Position numbers and translations under genes: made by a program. Below, piece by piece: positions 1 through 13,023 of a DNA stretch of 64,000 nt (the stretch's first letter is position 1; each line of letters begins with the position of its first letter). Where the stretch lies: contig OX359193.1 in assembly GCA_947172415.1 (NCBI GenBank), forward strand, positions 5,574,501 through 5,638,500, read 5' to 3'. This DNA is from Chondrosia reniformis. Taxonomy: Eukaryota > Porifera > Demospongiae > Chondrillida > Chondrillidae. A model generated the notes under the pieces. It searched no databases and was not told where the DNA came from. It was given only the letters and a program-made list of their open reading frames with translations.

Positions 1-700
1 GGAATTATTACAATGCTTGTTAATATGTAAGCTTCTACAAACTGTATTATATATTTCTAATACATTTCTAAACTCTCCATTTCAATTTATTAAACTTATT
101 AAACATTGGTTCTAACCTTATCAAGCCACACATTCCATTTCTATACATATATAGAACTAGTATATCAGCAAAACTAGACCAAATGTGATATCATAAAAAG
201 TGACTGTATTGAGAATTTAAACAGTTGGAATTTGAACAGTTGGATAGCTGTGATCATGAGAACTTGTGACTATAACTAAACCACACAGGAAATGTAGGCA
301 TGCAATTAATAAAACAGATTAGATCACATGTGTATCATTGAACATATGTAGGCCATATTTCTCTACCGGTTAAGAATAAAGCAATGTCATCAAGTCTAGG
401 TTAACATATGTATTATACTTATATGTACTTATCTTCAACATCCTATTCATAAGCAGCTACAGTAATGCATACGTACACTGCAGTAATCACTTGTGAGACT
501 GTAACAAATGTTCTGAACTTGTTATGAGCAATTTATGATTTCAATTGTAAATTAAAAAAGACTAATTTTAAGTCTTTAAATGCAATAAAAACAAATTTGC
601 ATTGATTGTTATTGCATATGTACGTATGTACATACATACCAATGGATTTTAATGTGAAAGACTTTACTAAATATAACTAACGTATTAGTGCAGTGCTTAC
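1..700. other. AT-rich non-coding stretch downstream of the TTC28-like exon 2
   Basis: I see no convincing exon here on either strand. It should be intron 2 of the minus-strand TPR gene, because exon 2 ends in a good donor at 700/699 and no stop codon follows in phase. It contains scattered palindromic acgtac/tacgta strings, as does the rest of the window. Confidence 0.5.
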
Positions 701-3700
701 CTCTGTAAGGAGACTTTGCCATTGTTTCCACAAGTGCATCTAATAGGGCAGATTGCTTCTGATCCGTTGCCAGGCCTCTGGAAAAGGCAACCAGACCATC
801 ATCAAACTTCTCCATGGCAACATAAGCAGCCCCCTGCCTGTAGTAACCCTACAGAGACAACAGAAACAAAAACAGGGTTTATTAAAACAGGACATTGAAT
901 ACAGAGCTACTAACCAAACACCTACTTAAGGAGAGCATCACGTATCATAACTGCAATACATATGCACGTACGTAGGTACGCAGACATGACAGGATTCACA
1001 GAAGATCAAGATAAAGAAAAGACAAAGACTCCCAGGATCACTGATGAAGGGTGGAATTCCCAGAAACGGCTATCTGACCCAGTGGAGAAGAAGATGAAAG
1101 AAGGGAAAAGAAGGAAGAAAAGACTCCTGTATCCTCATCCAAAAGCTCTCTTCAGGTTTATTTCCCCTATAGGCTCTTTTACAGAATAGGCATATAGCAT
1201 GTAGGAAAATGGTATCTTAGATTTTTCATGAGCTACTACGCTCTAGTACTACTATGCACCTTCCCAGGGTCTTAATTGGATTAGTTACACTTAGAACTGA
1301 GCACATTCTATAACTAAGATTATTAACTTTTGTCTCCCGCAATTTTTGACATCTAAACATCAGTGACATATTTCACTGATGTCGTTACTTTAAGTTGTAC
1401 TTATACATACACACATGTATACATATAAAAACACACATAAAACATAGTTTGTATGCATACAAACGTACATGTATAATACATACTATGTGTGCATACAATG
1501 TACGTATGTACATGTATCTCTATAATTGTAATTAGTAAAAATGAAACTGGTTGATATTATCTCCTGATATGGCTGCAATCACTATTAAATAAATGATGCA
1601 TATCTGTATATACATAACATTAGGCATGTACATATGTAAACCTCACAATTTGTGAAATTAGTGTTTAAAAGGATTTCAAAGAACACCCCTTTACGAACAC
1701 ATTACTGACCAACACAAGATAGAAAACAGCACAGATCTGAGATATAAATATACATTATTAAAGGAAGAAGCTTTGCCCCCAGATGAACATGCACAAATTA
1801 ATACCTTTAGAACTTTGGCACTTTTCTGTGAATAACGATGTATTTAATGAAACAAAATATCTCCTAAATGTTTTCTATCACAATCTAGAACAATGATTCC
1901 TAGGAACAAACACTACTTCAAAGTTTCATAGCAAATGATACTTTCTTTATTAGGCAGTTCAGTGAAATGGGATCAAAGTTGACACCTTCTTATATGAGTC
2001 AAACCTCACACCACTAGATTCTACTGATATTCTAAACCTAGCCAATAGGCGTAAAACATACACGTATTGAGTATACTGTAGTCAAACCTCACACCACTAG
2101 ATTCTACTGATATTCTAAACCTAGCCAATAGGCGTAAAGCATACACTATTGAGTATACTGTATATTTGGCTGGGGGCATGATTCTTCAGTAATATCAGCA
2201 CCACAGATACAACACATCTGCATGACCATACGTATGTAGAACTGATCATGAGCACTAGGCTAACTTTAAGCCTAATAGGTACAGGTATAGATCAAAAAAA
2301 AGCAACGGTAAGTGCTAAGTGCTAAAAGCTAACCAACAAGCAATAACTGTTCAAGGCTAACTGAGAGGATTTTTTATACATGATAAAGAGTAATGCTAAA
2401 GAAAAATTGATGTTTATAGGGTATATAATTCACTACTGGAAAAGGTTGGATGTGAGTGATGATTGATAAAGGTACGTATGTACGTATGACAGGAAAACAT
2501 GATTCTGAAAAAGACCAAATTGTCCATATATGCACAAAAATATATAATACATGAAATATATACAGAAGATGTGAATGAAAAAATACTTAAATGAACATTT
2601 TCATTAAGTAAAATAATAAAATATAAGTCTAAACTGTCTTTTGTTTGGACTATTGATATAGTCAATACACTACACTACACTTATCTACGTATATACGTAT
2701 GTACTAGTCTACTAATATACTAGTCTACTAATATACTAGTCTACTAATATACTAGTCTACTAATATACATATTCAGACAGGCGTGCTTGAACTAGTGTAA
2801 ATATTCAAATTGAGGCCATCCTACTGGAGGCTAGACTAAAGACTGATCTGAAAACAACTTAAGTTGTGATTTCAGCAGTTCTTTGATGTCACTGGCTCAG
2901 GTCAATGAACAACTGTCCCTATTTAGATAACTACATGCTGTTGTGAGGGAAAGGACACAGGAAGGATCTTGGAGCTGATAAGGTGTGACCAATTCTCAAA
3001 CATAAACAACTTCTCTGCCACATACGTAGGGTCTAGTAAGATTTCTCACAAGGAAGAATTGTGATTGATGAATGGCTAATAACAAATTTGTTTAACAAAA
3101 GATAAAACATTTTAACACCAAAACACAAAATATTTCAATATTCTCCATACGTACGTACATATGTACATACACATATATGTACATATGTAATTTGTGTGTA
3201 CGTATTTGTAACATTTATACAAACATATGTACTCTATATATGTACATATGTAGAAACTGATATGCATATACCTATATACGTAGTTGAAACATGAGAAGGG
3301 ACACACAATGATATAGTCCCGTAGGTCACACAGGACAGTACTGACCTGCATACATATCCTATGTCTCTATGGTGTACACTGCTCTCACAAGTATATACCA
3401 CAGATGCCACAAGAGTGAGGCGGTGATGCCCAGGGCTTCCAAATTTGTAAGCACACAAAGAATAGGAAATGTTTTAAGTTTGAAACACAAACCAAAGGTA
3501 AACTTATACACTTACAGTTGCAGTTGTGTGTGTGTGTGTATAGACAACTTACGTACGTATGTATGTACATATACGTACATGAAAAGAAAGAAAATTGACC
3601 GATATTAGGCAATTACATAACTACGTATACAATGACAGTAAAGTACATGTACATACGTATATATGTACATATAATAGTAGATACATAAGCTTAATAGAGC

Positions 3701-6700
3701 TATCTGCAACAAAAATTGAGCTAGATCGAACGTTTCGACCCACAGGTCTTCATCAGCAATAAAGAGGAAAGGATTACAGCAGTTGGTTTAAAGTGACAGG
3801 AGTTGAAAATTGAAAAAAATGCCAAAATAAAAAAAATAATTTCTATCGTATATTGATGGTATGATGTCCTTCCAAGTGACATGCCTTGTATATATGTACA
3901 ATAGCTGTGATTCATTCTCTGATGATCAAATGATATTGCCCATCAATAAGGACTAATTATATACTTCCATGACTCTAATATCCATTAGGGCTATGGTGAA
4001 CCCAAAGCCTTAACATATGCTAATACAATACACTCAATTCCTATGTCATGAAATACCCAATTAATCCTTAATTGTACGTGTACACAACTATTTGAATAAA
4101 CACATTATTACAGAAAATATCTAAATCACTTGAGGAAATAACAAAAGGTAGGCACACATGGATCAGTAGTTCAGTCAGATCAAGCAAATAAAACATCACT
4201 ACACAACCATACTTTAAACTACTCAAGAGGAGTAGAGCAGACATACGTATGTACCATATTATTATGGAACCAAAGGTTGTCATATGTATATACGTACGTA
4301 CATATACTGAACATTACCAGTGACACACCAATGATCTTGGACTCCTCCCAAATTAGAACTAGTATCACTTGCCCCTCACATGTTAACCCCTACCACCATA
4401 TACAGTACAGTACATATCCTCCACTGGATACTGGAGTTACATATACGTACGTACGTACATACATAAATGCTAAAATGAGTACGTATATCCAACCCCAAAA
4501 TCCCACCTTGGAGTACTAGGAGGATTACACTTATACTGGCGTCTAAGGTCTCCTGTAGTTAGACTATACACATATGTGCATTTCAGAAAACATCAGGTGC
4601 TCACATTTGAACAAGAAAGGTGATATATTACAACAATAACACTTGTACTGAACATTGTGTGCTTAATTACTCAAACTAATACAACAATATAGATTTAAAA
4701 AGTTGTTGGATAACAGCACTCTTATCTTATCTTAACAAACAAGAAAGAAAGTGCAAAATAAGGAGCCACTAGAATCAAATTATGACAACTACACTGACAC
4801 TGAAAGAACTAAAGTTTCTTTGTAAGTCAACACCCCTCTATCAACCTGTAGTTGTGAGGCTGGCAGTGAGACACACCCCTCTGTCAACCTGTAGTTGTGA
4901 GGCTGGCAGTGAGACACACCCCTCTGTCAACATGTAAGGCTGGCAGTGAGACACACCCCTCTGTCAACATGTAAGGCTGGCAGTGAGACACACCCCTCTG
5001 TCAACATGTAAGGCTGGCAGTGAGACACACCCCTCTGTCAACATGTAAGGCTGGCAGTGAGACACACCCCTCTGTCAACATGTAAGGCTGGCAGTGAGAC
5101 ACACCCCTCTGTCAACCTGTAGTTGTGAGGCTGGCAGTGAGACACACCCCTCTGTCAACATGTAAGGCTGGCAGTGAGATACACCCCTCTGTCAACATGT
5201 AAGGCTGGCAGTGAGACACACCCCTCTGTCAACCTGTAAGGCTGGCAGTGAGACACACCCCTCTGTCAATATGTAAGGCTGGCAGTGAGAAACACCCCTC
5301 TGTCAAATTTGCAAATACATTCCCATTTAGCTAAAATATTTGACCATCACTAGGCTGATTGTGCTGTGGTGTTAGCATATTAGTTGATGTGGTTTTTTGG
5401 TGATCTAATGTAATTTGCTCTAACTACAAGATAACAAACTGGATACGGCTCATTACTGATACCTAAAACACAATGATCACCACATTTCCATTTATCTCAC
5501 AAACACACACTGTGTATTGATAACAGAATACATTTAAGCAGAGCTCTTCCAGAACCTTCCCATGACCCGATGCTTGATTTGATGTAATATACACTTTGAA
5601 ACAAAATGCAACTACTGTAGGAAAAACATTTCAGTTGAGTGAGTAGAATTACTTTCATTCTCCTGCATACAAACTATTCAATAAAAACAATACTTTTCAG
5701 TCAATTTAGTATCAATACATAATTGTTGTTTAGTGCAACATCTTGAACTACATATATACGTACACACATAGACAAGACCTACACAAGTACGTACGTATAA
5801 GAGGTGGTACACGCAGAATAACATAATTACAAAGTTCAATCTATGTATCTCTAAAGGTAAAGACTATTACATGATGAGCAAGTATCATTTATACATAGGT
5901 CTACCATTTTTGTGTTTGCTGCTGTACGTATGTATGTACGTATACATGTCTATACATGTCATGTTTAAAATTCACAGGTATACGTATTTTTGTATATTTA
6001 TTCATGTGCAGTTTACTTTTGAGGTATACAGTGATTTGTGCGAGTAGTCACTAGCAGGGCTACAATTAGTGATGGATATTTGAACCTAAATCAAATTACA
6101 TACCTCTAGCTAAATCAATTACTCTTATCCAAAGCCATCCAATACATGTACGTACGTAAGTACAGACATAAGTAGCTACGTGCATTCATATGTATGTTCA
6201 CATACGTATGTATTAAAGGAAGTCTACATGCTATCATCTATTTTAGAGTAAAGGCCTATAGGGAACTAAACCTAGTGAGAGCTTTGGATGAGGATACAAG
6301 AGTTTTCTCCTTCTAATTCTCTTCTTCTTCACTGGGCCAGTCAGCTGTTTCTGGGAATTTCACCCTTCATCAGTGACCCTGTGAATCTTTGTCTTCTTCT
6401 TGATCGTTTGTGAGTCCTTCAGTGTATACGTATGTACACATATGCAATGTACGTACGCATACTTTGAGGATATTGTTGAAAGTACAAAAGAGGGAGACGG
6501 TCTAGTTTATAGTTGTGTATGTATGTATAGACTGAGTTCCATACATGTATTATAATACATTAATAAAAATCTTATTCTAATGAACAAGAGTATATACAGA
6601 AAATGAAATAAGTGATACATAATATACATACAGTACATGAAAGACCCTAGTTTTGTAAATCCACTGAGATGTGACTATAAGCAACCTTTCAGGTGCTGTA

Positions 6701-9352
6701 TATATGTGTACATATATACATATGTATTGTACATAGATGCATTACAGGTGATTGTAATGCTATACTTGGGTTCAAACAGATATTCCATAAGAGAAGGGGC
6801 CTTTTAGGGCCACAGATATGCAACTTAGAATGGAAGCCATATGACATCAACCCACACTCATTGTGAATCTCATCTTGCATTTACCAAATTAGAGTATAAA
6901 ATGATAGCCAGTGACTCTCTAATACATACATTCTGATGCAGCATTTTAATACATAGCCTGACAATAGGGAAGCCACATAAAGTGGGTCCTCAGTATTTGA
7001 TTCAATTTTCTATCTATCAGGGCAACTGTTTACATGCCCAAATCATCAGAAGGATAGTAAGTTTGAAGCAGCGAGAAAAAGATGTAAATGAAGATCTTTG
7101 GTTCCAAAACACAGACATTGTGCTGTTAAATCTACCAAGATTCCTGTGTGTAATCTTGATTGAGGCAGTGGTTTAAATTTAGTTGAAAGAGAAGTGGATC
7201 GTTTGTTGTTTACCCATATTCACAAAACACCTAAAAGGCGTGACTGGGCAGGTTGCCCAAACACATCTTATCAGTATACCTAGTTACTACTGAACATATT
7301 ATGAATGACATCATAGATTTCATCTACAAATCACTAAGACAACTGTAAGTGGAAGAAATTCCAATCCAATTACATACTTTATAGGATGGTTTAAAGGAAA
7401 ATGACTCACTTTATATTACTTTGATTAATTGATTATGTACTTAATACTAGTACAGTATATTGTGAAACTATCCCAAATACAACAATTAACCATAACAATA
7501 TCTATTCATATACACATTACTATACATGAACAATACGTATAAACTTTGATCAGCCTAGAGTTAGGCTTCAAAATGATGTGTTCTCATCGAAACTAGACTG
7601 GAAGACTGTCTAGAATACATCTTCTTGGTCTATCAAAGGAGTGTGCTGTTGATGTACTGTGTACCCGGTAGACCTGCCCTAACCTATGCTACTCACATGG
7701 ACAAAATCTAACATGAGTGTGGTATACGTACTGGATTGATATTGGTAACAAAAAGCAATTACATCAAAATGCAGCGAGTGAGGGAGAGGGATAGAGAGAT
7801 GGCAGAATGAGGGAGAGTGGTGAGTGAGGGAGAGGGATAGAGAGATGGCAGAATGAGGGAGAGGGGTGAGTGAGGGAGAGGGATAGAGAGATGGCAGAAT
7901 GAGGGAGAGGGGTGAGTGATAGATTGAGGCAGATTTATAAATGAATCAGGCAGTAGACCAATATTCCTATTGCTACAGTATATGTTAATGAACAAAAAGT
8001 GGTACCTCCAGCAACTATTTAGAGTTTCTGGTGTGGAATGTTATGACCTTATGCTGAAACATGAGCCCCTCCAGACAAAGTTTGAAAAACTATCACAATT
8101 TAATTACATCACAGCCTCAACCTATGGTACAGACCCAGTCATGGTGCCTTGGGATGTCTTGAAATCTTGTTCTTGGGTAAACAGATAATAGTGAAGACAT
8201 GGGTCTCCCTCCATCCTACACTAAAACTATTTATAGCTAATAATCATCCCCTAGATACGAATTGAACCTATATGACATAAAGGTCACAAAATCCTAAAAA
8301 TAACATTACACTTCTTGCAAGCAGGAATAAATTATTTTAATTACTAAACTGTTAGAATCAGGACGTGCCATGTACCGTCTTATCAATGATCACACACACC
8401 TACTTTTTTATACAAGTATGCTCACACAGTTGTCACATATAGTCGTACATTAACTATACAATAAACACATTTAACACAACCTTAATGTGATTACAATGCT
8501 CTAAAGTACAAACACAGCAAAAACAGTATCTTTAGCATAAACTGTATCCTATTAACACATGAGATCTATTTGGTGATTGATTATAAAAACAAGGACACAA
8601 GGATCATTGGTGAGGCATACATTTCTTAGAAACAACTTCTCTCATTCCAATTATCACTTTGAAATGTCCTAATTCATTAGCCCATGTGTTTACAGTAGTA
8701 ATATGAAGATCTAGGAAAACTGGTACTTTGTGATATTTATTACCAACTGATTATACATACAGTCACTGAAGAAGACCTCCAGGGTCAAAACGTCTGGCAG
8801 AAAGAAGAATCAGAAAAACTGTGTCTCTAGACGCTCCCAAAGTCGAAAGATGACCTTTCCAAAGATAAGTTCAACGCAATTAGAAGAAATCCTTACTCTA
8901 TCAACAGTGATTGTTGGTTTTAACCTGTGCTATTATATAGGTACATCACAGAACAGATGACTGAATTCAATGAAGTGATAAATGAAGTGGATCCATTCAT
9001 ATACCAATCTCCTAATAGGTCAAGTACTTCAATAGGCCGAGCAGCTTGCAGCAACATTCAGTGGCCAGTAACACCGGCCATGACTTCTAAGACTGACTGC
9101 AAGTGAACGTTTGAGGAGCAAACCCACCTTTGTCCAATCTGGCTTTAATTCAAGAACCTTTTTGGCATCTGTCAGGGCTTCCTTGAACTTGCCCACTCTC
9201 ATATAAGCAGCAGCTCGGTTGCTATACAGTGTGTAGTTTCCAGGGTTGAGTCTGAGCGCCTCTGATAGCCTCTCAATGACTTGAGTGAAGTCTCCACTGG
9301 TGCAGTGAAGACTCAACTGGTCTACTCTATCCACTAGCTCTTGGCTATTCAT
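701..9352 (-). CDS. TTC28: TTC28-like TPR-repeat protein, 5' end only (two exons)
   Basis: Two exons join in phase: exon 1 at 9352-9128 (75 codons from an ATG) and exon 2 at 848-701 (acceptor AG at 850-849, donor GT at 700-699, phase 1). Together they give about 124 residues with three TPR units. Visible signatures are LYSNRAAAYMRVGKF, then LKPDWTK running into GYYRQGAAY, then AFSRGLATDQKQSALLDALV and KSPYR. The order and spacing match the N-terminus of TTC28, a giant TPR protein with a CHAT-like C-terminus implicated in cytokinesis; STIP1 and other co-chaperone TPR proteins are more distant alternatives. The gene continues off the left edge, so most of it is unseen. The roughly 8.3-kb intron between the exons is long for this window and repeat-rich. 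The first in-frame codon of the open frame lies 21 bases upstream, but MNSQEL at 9352 starts the domain better. Confidence 0.72.
991..1232 (+). repeat. Interspersed repeat family H2, copy 1, with hammerhead-like core
   Basis: About 240 bp, shared with 6246-6425 (inverted), 31119-31355 (inverted), part of 25640-25705 and a 60-bp end at 57342-57400. At 1034-1085 it contains CTGATGA (1041-1047), a GGG/CCC helix, GAAAC (1063-1067) and an ATC triplet (1072-1074), followed by a strand that partly pairs with the segment before CTGATGA. This arrangement resembles a type I hammerhead ribozyme. The 3' end of the repeat is a very well conserved 60-bp block ending in atcttagatttttcat. Confidence 0.7.
1998..2162. 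repeat. 83-bp tandem duplication
   Basis: Two head-to-tail copies (1998-2080 and 2081-2162) differ at only a few bases, so the duplication is recent. It lies in the long first intron of the TTC28-like gene. Confidence 0.9.
2700..2767. repeat. 16-bp tandem repeat, four copies
   Basis: The unit tactagtctactaata is repeated head to tail about four times. It is a simple minisatellite with no coding signal. Confidence 0.9.
3718..3765 (-). repeat. Hammerhead-like motif of repeat family H1, intact core
   Basis: On the minus strand the segment reads CTGATGA (3756-3750), a GACC/GGTC helix closed by TGTG, and then GAAAC (3736-3732) followed by GTT. A four-base stem I can form between ATTG before the core and CGAT after it. 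One unpaired A lies at the base of helix II, a departure from the textbook core. The same architecture occurs at 8758, 20424, 39515 and 62540 with varying decay. Confidence 0.55.
4828..5306. repeat. Minisatellite of alternating 37- and 43-bp units
   Basis: About twelve tandem copies of a unit beginning cacccctctgtcaac and ending ggctggcagtgagaca. Two length variants differ by a short internal insertion (gttgtga). It is located in the first intron of the TTC28-like gene. Confidence 0.95.
6246..6425 (-). repeat. Repeat family H2, copy 2 (inverted, diverged)
   Basis: Reverse-complement relative of 991-1232. The CTGATGA (6373-6367) and GAAAC elements are kept, but the cleavage triplet expected after the core is altered to GAC, so this copy looks inactivated. 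Confidence 0.65.
7775..7918. repeat. Purine-rich 46-bp minisatellite, three copies
   Basis: The plus strand is almost pure purine (gagggagagg, gagagatggcagaatg), repeated about three times. Polypurine tracts of this kind can form triplexes. No coding interpretation is supported. Confidence 0.9.
8758..8905 (+). repeat. Repeat family H1, copy with decayed hammerhead-like core
   Basis: Starts with CTGAAGA (8766-8772), a GACC/GGTC helix, then AAAAC in place of GAAAC, then GTC (8792-8794). Stem I (GTCA with TGGC) can still form. The following 110 bp, including the tract gtcgaaagatgacctttcc, recurs at 62540-62640 (inverted) and more weakly at 39550-39650, 34045-34150 and 25265-25330. Confidence 0.6.
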
Positions 9353-9373
9353 GGCTACAGTACAGAAATACAA

Positions 9374-12300
9374 AATGATTCATCGTCCTCATAAATGAAG
9401 AATTAGAAGGGGAATCTTCGCAAAGAAGTTAATTTAAATAGAAAGATTACTACAAATAATAGTTTCTATAACGATATTTTATGCTAATATAGTATTTTTT
9501 GGATAAAAAATTCGAGTTTCACTTGTTAATAAGTGTACGGAATTGCCAGAAGGGAAGAGAGTGTCAGAAAAGTTACAACACTAGCGCTCACAACTCACTC
9601 TCTAATCCACGTACGTATCCGCTCGGGTGAGATTTGGGAAATAAGCTAGGAAGGAGGTCCGACCCACTGCCCTTGGTATAACATGGAGAAACAACCCAAA
9701 ACTCACTGGACAGGCTGACACACTGAAACTAACAACAAACCATATGACGCATAATGGACTCGGGCTAGAAAACTTAAATTAAAACTAAAAATGTAATTTC
9801 AAAGTAGCCTATATTCAAAGCCACACTCCATTACTCTCCAGCTGTAGTATATGGAACGACCTACAACTGTAAAACTTACATTCCAAAGTGACTCCCGGCA
9901 TATCAAACTCTTTCTGAGACATGTGAATGCAACCAACAAGTCAAACACTCCCTACCTCGCTACCACAGGTGTTAACTAGGTATATATCTAAAGAAGGTGG
10001 TGGCGGAGTTTATATACGTGTATACTAAGGCGAACCCATAAAATCTACTTCCCTTATTCATAATTAATTACTTCCTGTCTCCATATTCACGTAATGGGCT
10101 GATGTTATCATTATATACCATGGTAGTCATTTCAAAGTTAGTTTTACCTATATAGAGGTTTTAAGTGGATTTAAGAAGAAGAAAGGAAGAAACGAGATGT
10201 AAGTATTCAAGTTATCTGAATGCATTGTGCAGGGTGCAGACAAAAGGTGAAGATATGAATATTTATAATGCAATGGAAACTATGAATTTTAATACAGGCA
10301 GCTGGCTCAGCAATTGCAGCAACCATACAAAAGTAAAGGGTAGGTTATAGCATGGGCATTCACTGTTACATTAACCATGATTAGTGGGAAAATCTAAAAT
10401 CATTGCTTTGTTCCATGGGATGGAAAGGTGAAATAACGCTTTAAAGAATGCATAATTTCCTACATGCTGTATGGAGTTAAATGCACATGCATACAATACA
10501 ATATACAAAAGGTAATGTAAAAACCATTCAAATTACATCAACCAAAGTTCCCAAACAAGATTTATTGAAAGCCACTTCTCAATCCTTAGACATACTTTAA
10601 TCCAGCAATGAATATACTTAAGATAGACAATGAATTTAGTTATAGTATTTAGTAAGTGACCAAAGACCAGGTGACGCTGCAGCTGAAAGCCATTGCCATG
10701 CCACTTTTGGAAGATAATTGAAATTCATTGTTTACAAATCAATGTTTACATAGAATTATTCATAGCTTACCAAAAATGGTGGAAATATGTAGAGCAAGAC
10801 TGAGCTTGCAAGATGTTTATAATCTGCTCTGTAGGGGCTGTCTAAACTACCTGAATCTTGAAGTTATAGAAAGGATATTCTTTTTATTAACAGTAAAAAA
10901 TTTCAAAACACAAAGTGGCTTAACTGAATGTGTAAACTCCAATCTGCAGTCCTCAGAAATGTAACTATTCATTGGGTGTAGTCCTATACTTGTTGCTCTT
11001 CTCTTGATTATAACTATACCAAAAAGTACTTTAACTGTACTGAATTATTAACATTTCCTATTTATGAATTTAACATGATTAATTAATACATATACATATA
11101 ATAAACACACTCTATGACAAGAGTACCAGACTTTGGTACATATTGAGAGATTTGTTCAAGACAAGTTACTAAAATGTTTGATTATATCTTATACTTAGAA
11201 ATTTCAGCTGTTGTAAGAAATTCATGAAATACCGTATGGACCTAAATTTTCGTGGGACTAAACTTTCGCGGTTTTCGGGGATTGGCAGCCATCCGCTAAA
11301 GTTTAGTCCCACAAAAATTTAGGTCCATACGGTAGAAATTATGAACCATGTATGCAAATCGAAAGCTACTATATACCAAAATAATAGCTATAGAGGGAGA
11401 TTAGGCGATTGAGAATATTAAAAGAACTTCATACAATATAATGGTATAAATTTATTAATGATATCTTTATATAGGTAAATACTTATGTATATTCATTGCT
11501 ATATACTTTGATCATGATCTATATAATACATCTTGACATGCAACCCAAAAGATATAAAAATTAGTGTTAATGTCCCACAGAAAGAACATGGCTAATACAA
11601 ACTCAAGTTCAGAGGTGCTTCAGCAGCACTCAGAGGTTAATTTTAAAACTAATTAATCCACTACCCAATACAAAATCTGACATGTAAATATCATATTACA
11701 AAATACTCGTAAAGAAAATAGATTTTATAGTCAATGATATCATTGAAAGACCTTCTAACAACTACTTTATTCAGTAAGAGGTCATTGTTTGAAGATAGAC
11801 ATAAAGGAGAGGAAAGTAGAATCTAATATAACTACAGGAAATGGCAGTTACACGTATAAGTGCACATTCCACTGTCCATGCAGAAAAAAGTATTTTAGAT
11901 TGTCTTCTTGAACATCTTAAAGATAATCAATTATAACTCTTATAGAAAGCCTAAAAACCCACTCTGAGGTATCTATTGGAAAATTAGCTTCAGACTAATG
12001 ACCTGTCAGCCTTGATAATGTTCATAATAGTGGATGTCTTCTAGTCAACTATCATGGACCTGGTGTCATGTTCACACAAGATGATTATGTATATTCCACT
12101 CATTTGATTAAATTGTCCTCTTTATTTTTGAACTTGTTAATAATGTAAGCTCTCCAATTAATAAATTTACCATACCTCATATCAAATTGTATACTCTAGA
12201 TTTTATAATTTTATATAGACCTTTAACTACTGGGTCCTTTGTGAATTGAAAAGTGGACAGACACAGTTGCATTTAGCCTATTCACTTTATGCACACATAT

Positions 12301-13023
12301 TTGCAAAAAGGAAGCTATAGTTTTTTTTAGGAAATGTTGTAAAGTGTCAGGCATATATGTAGCATATTAAAGGACAATATGGTAAGTTATATATATATAT
12401 GGTTGCCATATGTATATATTATACGTACATGTACTTATATACCTTGGACAAAAATACTTTATGGTGCTGTTACATGAGAAATTGTATATAGGTTTATCAA
12501 ATATGTATACACTAGGCCTAGGGTAACTTTATAAAAAAACAAAAGGTTGTTAATACATACGTATATATGAACAGTGAGATATACGTGCTAGCTATGTAAT
12601 TTAAATTTTAAATATACTGTAACATTAATTACTTGCCATAAAAATATTTGAGACAATCAATTAAAAATACTTAAGTAAAAATTGCAAGAATTTACCAAGC
12701 ATATGCTGTTTTGCAACTTATATATCTCCTTATTACGAAATTAACTATATAATATATAATACTATACACTGTATGAATCACACACATATATACGTGTATA
12801 CACCAAATTAAACCATGGCCAGCTAATGACATCAGAACATTCACATGCACGTCTGATTTATTAAAATTTTCAAATTATAGTAATAAAGACATGATCACAC
12901 CTTAGATTATAGACAAATACCATAATGTTCAATTATGATTTTTCTACATTTTACAATTTTTATTACATTATTACTGAATAAAATCATTAAATGAATAAAA
13001 GAATTGTTAGATGAGTCAAAAAG
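9374..13023. other. Intergenic region between the TTC28-like and BTBD9-like genes
   Basis: The first 600 bp should hold the promoter and 5' leader of the TTC28-like gene. I see no gene I can name in the rest. A 78-codon plus-strand open frame at 10728-10964 (with IIHSLPKMVEICRARL) has some protein-like character but no recognised family and no supported start or partner exon. A hairpin MITE lies at 11230-11333. The last 200 bp before 13024 should be the 3' untranslated region of BTBD9. Confidence 0.4.
11230..11333. mobile_element. Fold-back MITE with about 41-bp terminal inverted repeats
   Basis: The left arm 11231-11271 (ACCGTATGGACC...) and right arm 11293-11333 are reverse complements with only about two mismatches around a 20-bp loop. 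TA flanks both ends, consistent with a Tc1/mariner-like target duplication. No coding capacity. Related short hairpins with TACCGTA-like ends lie at 34219-34294 and 35451-35511. Confidence 0.8.

Noticed and set aside
4828..5306. Possible CRISPR-like array
   Set aside because: The units are contiguous with no unique spacers, in an animal genome; it is a minisatellite.
10728..10964. 78-codon plus-strand frame with some protein-like composition
   Set aside because: No recognised family, no supporting splice partners and AT-rich surroundings; mentioned only in the intergenic entry.
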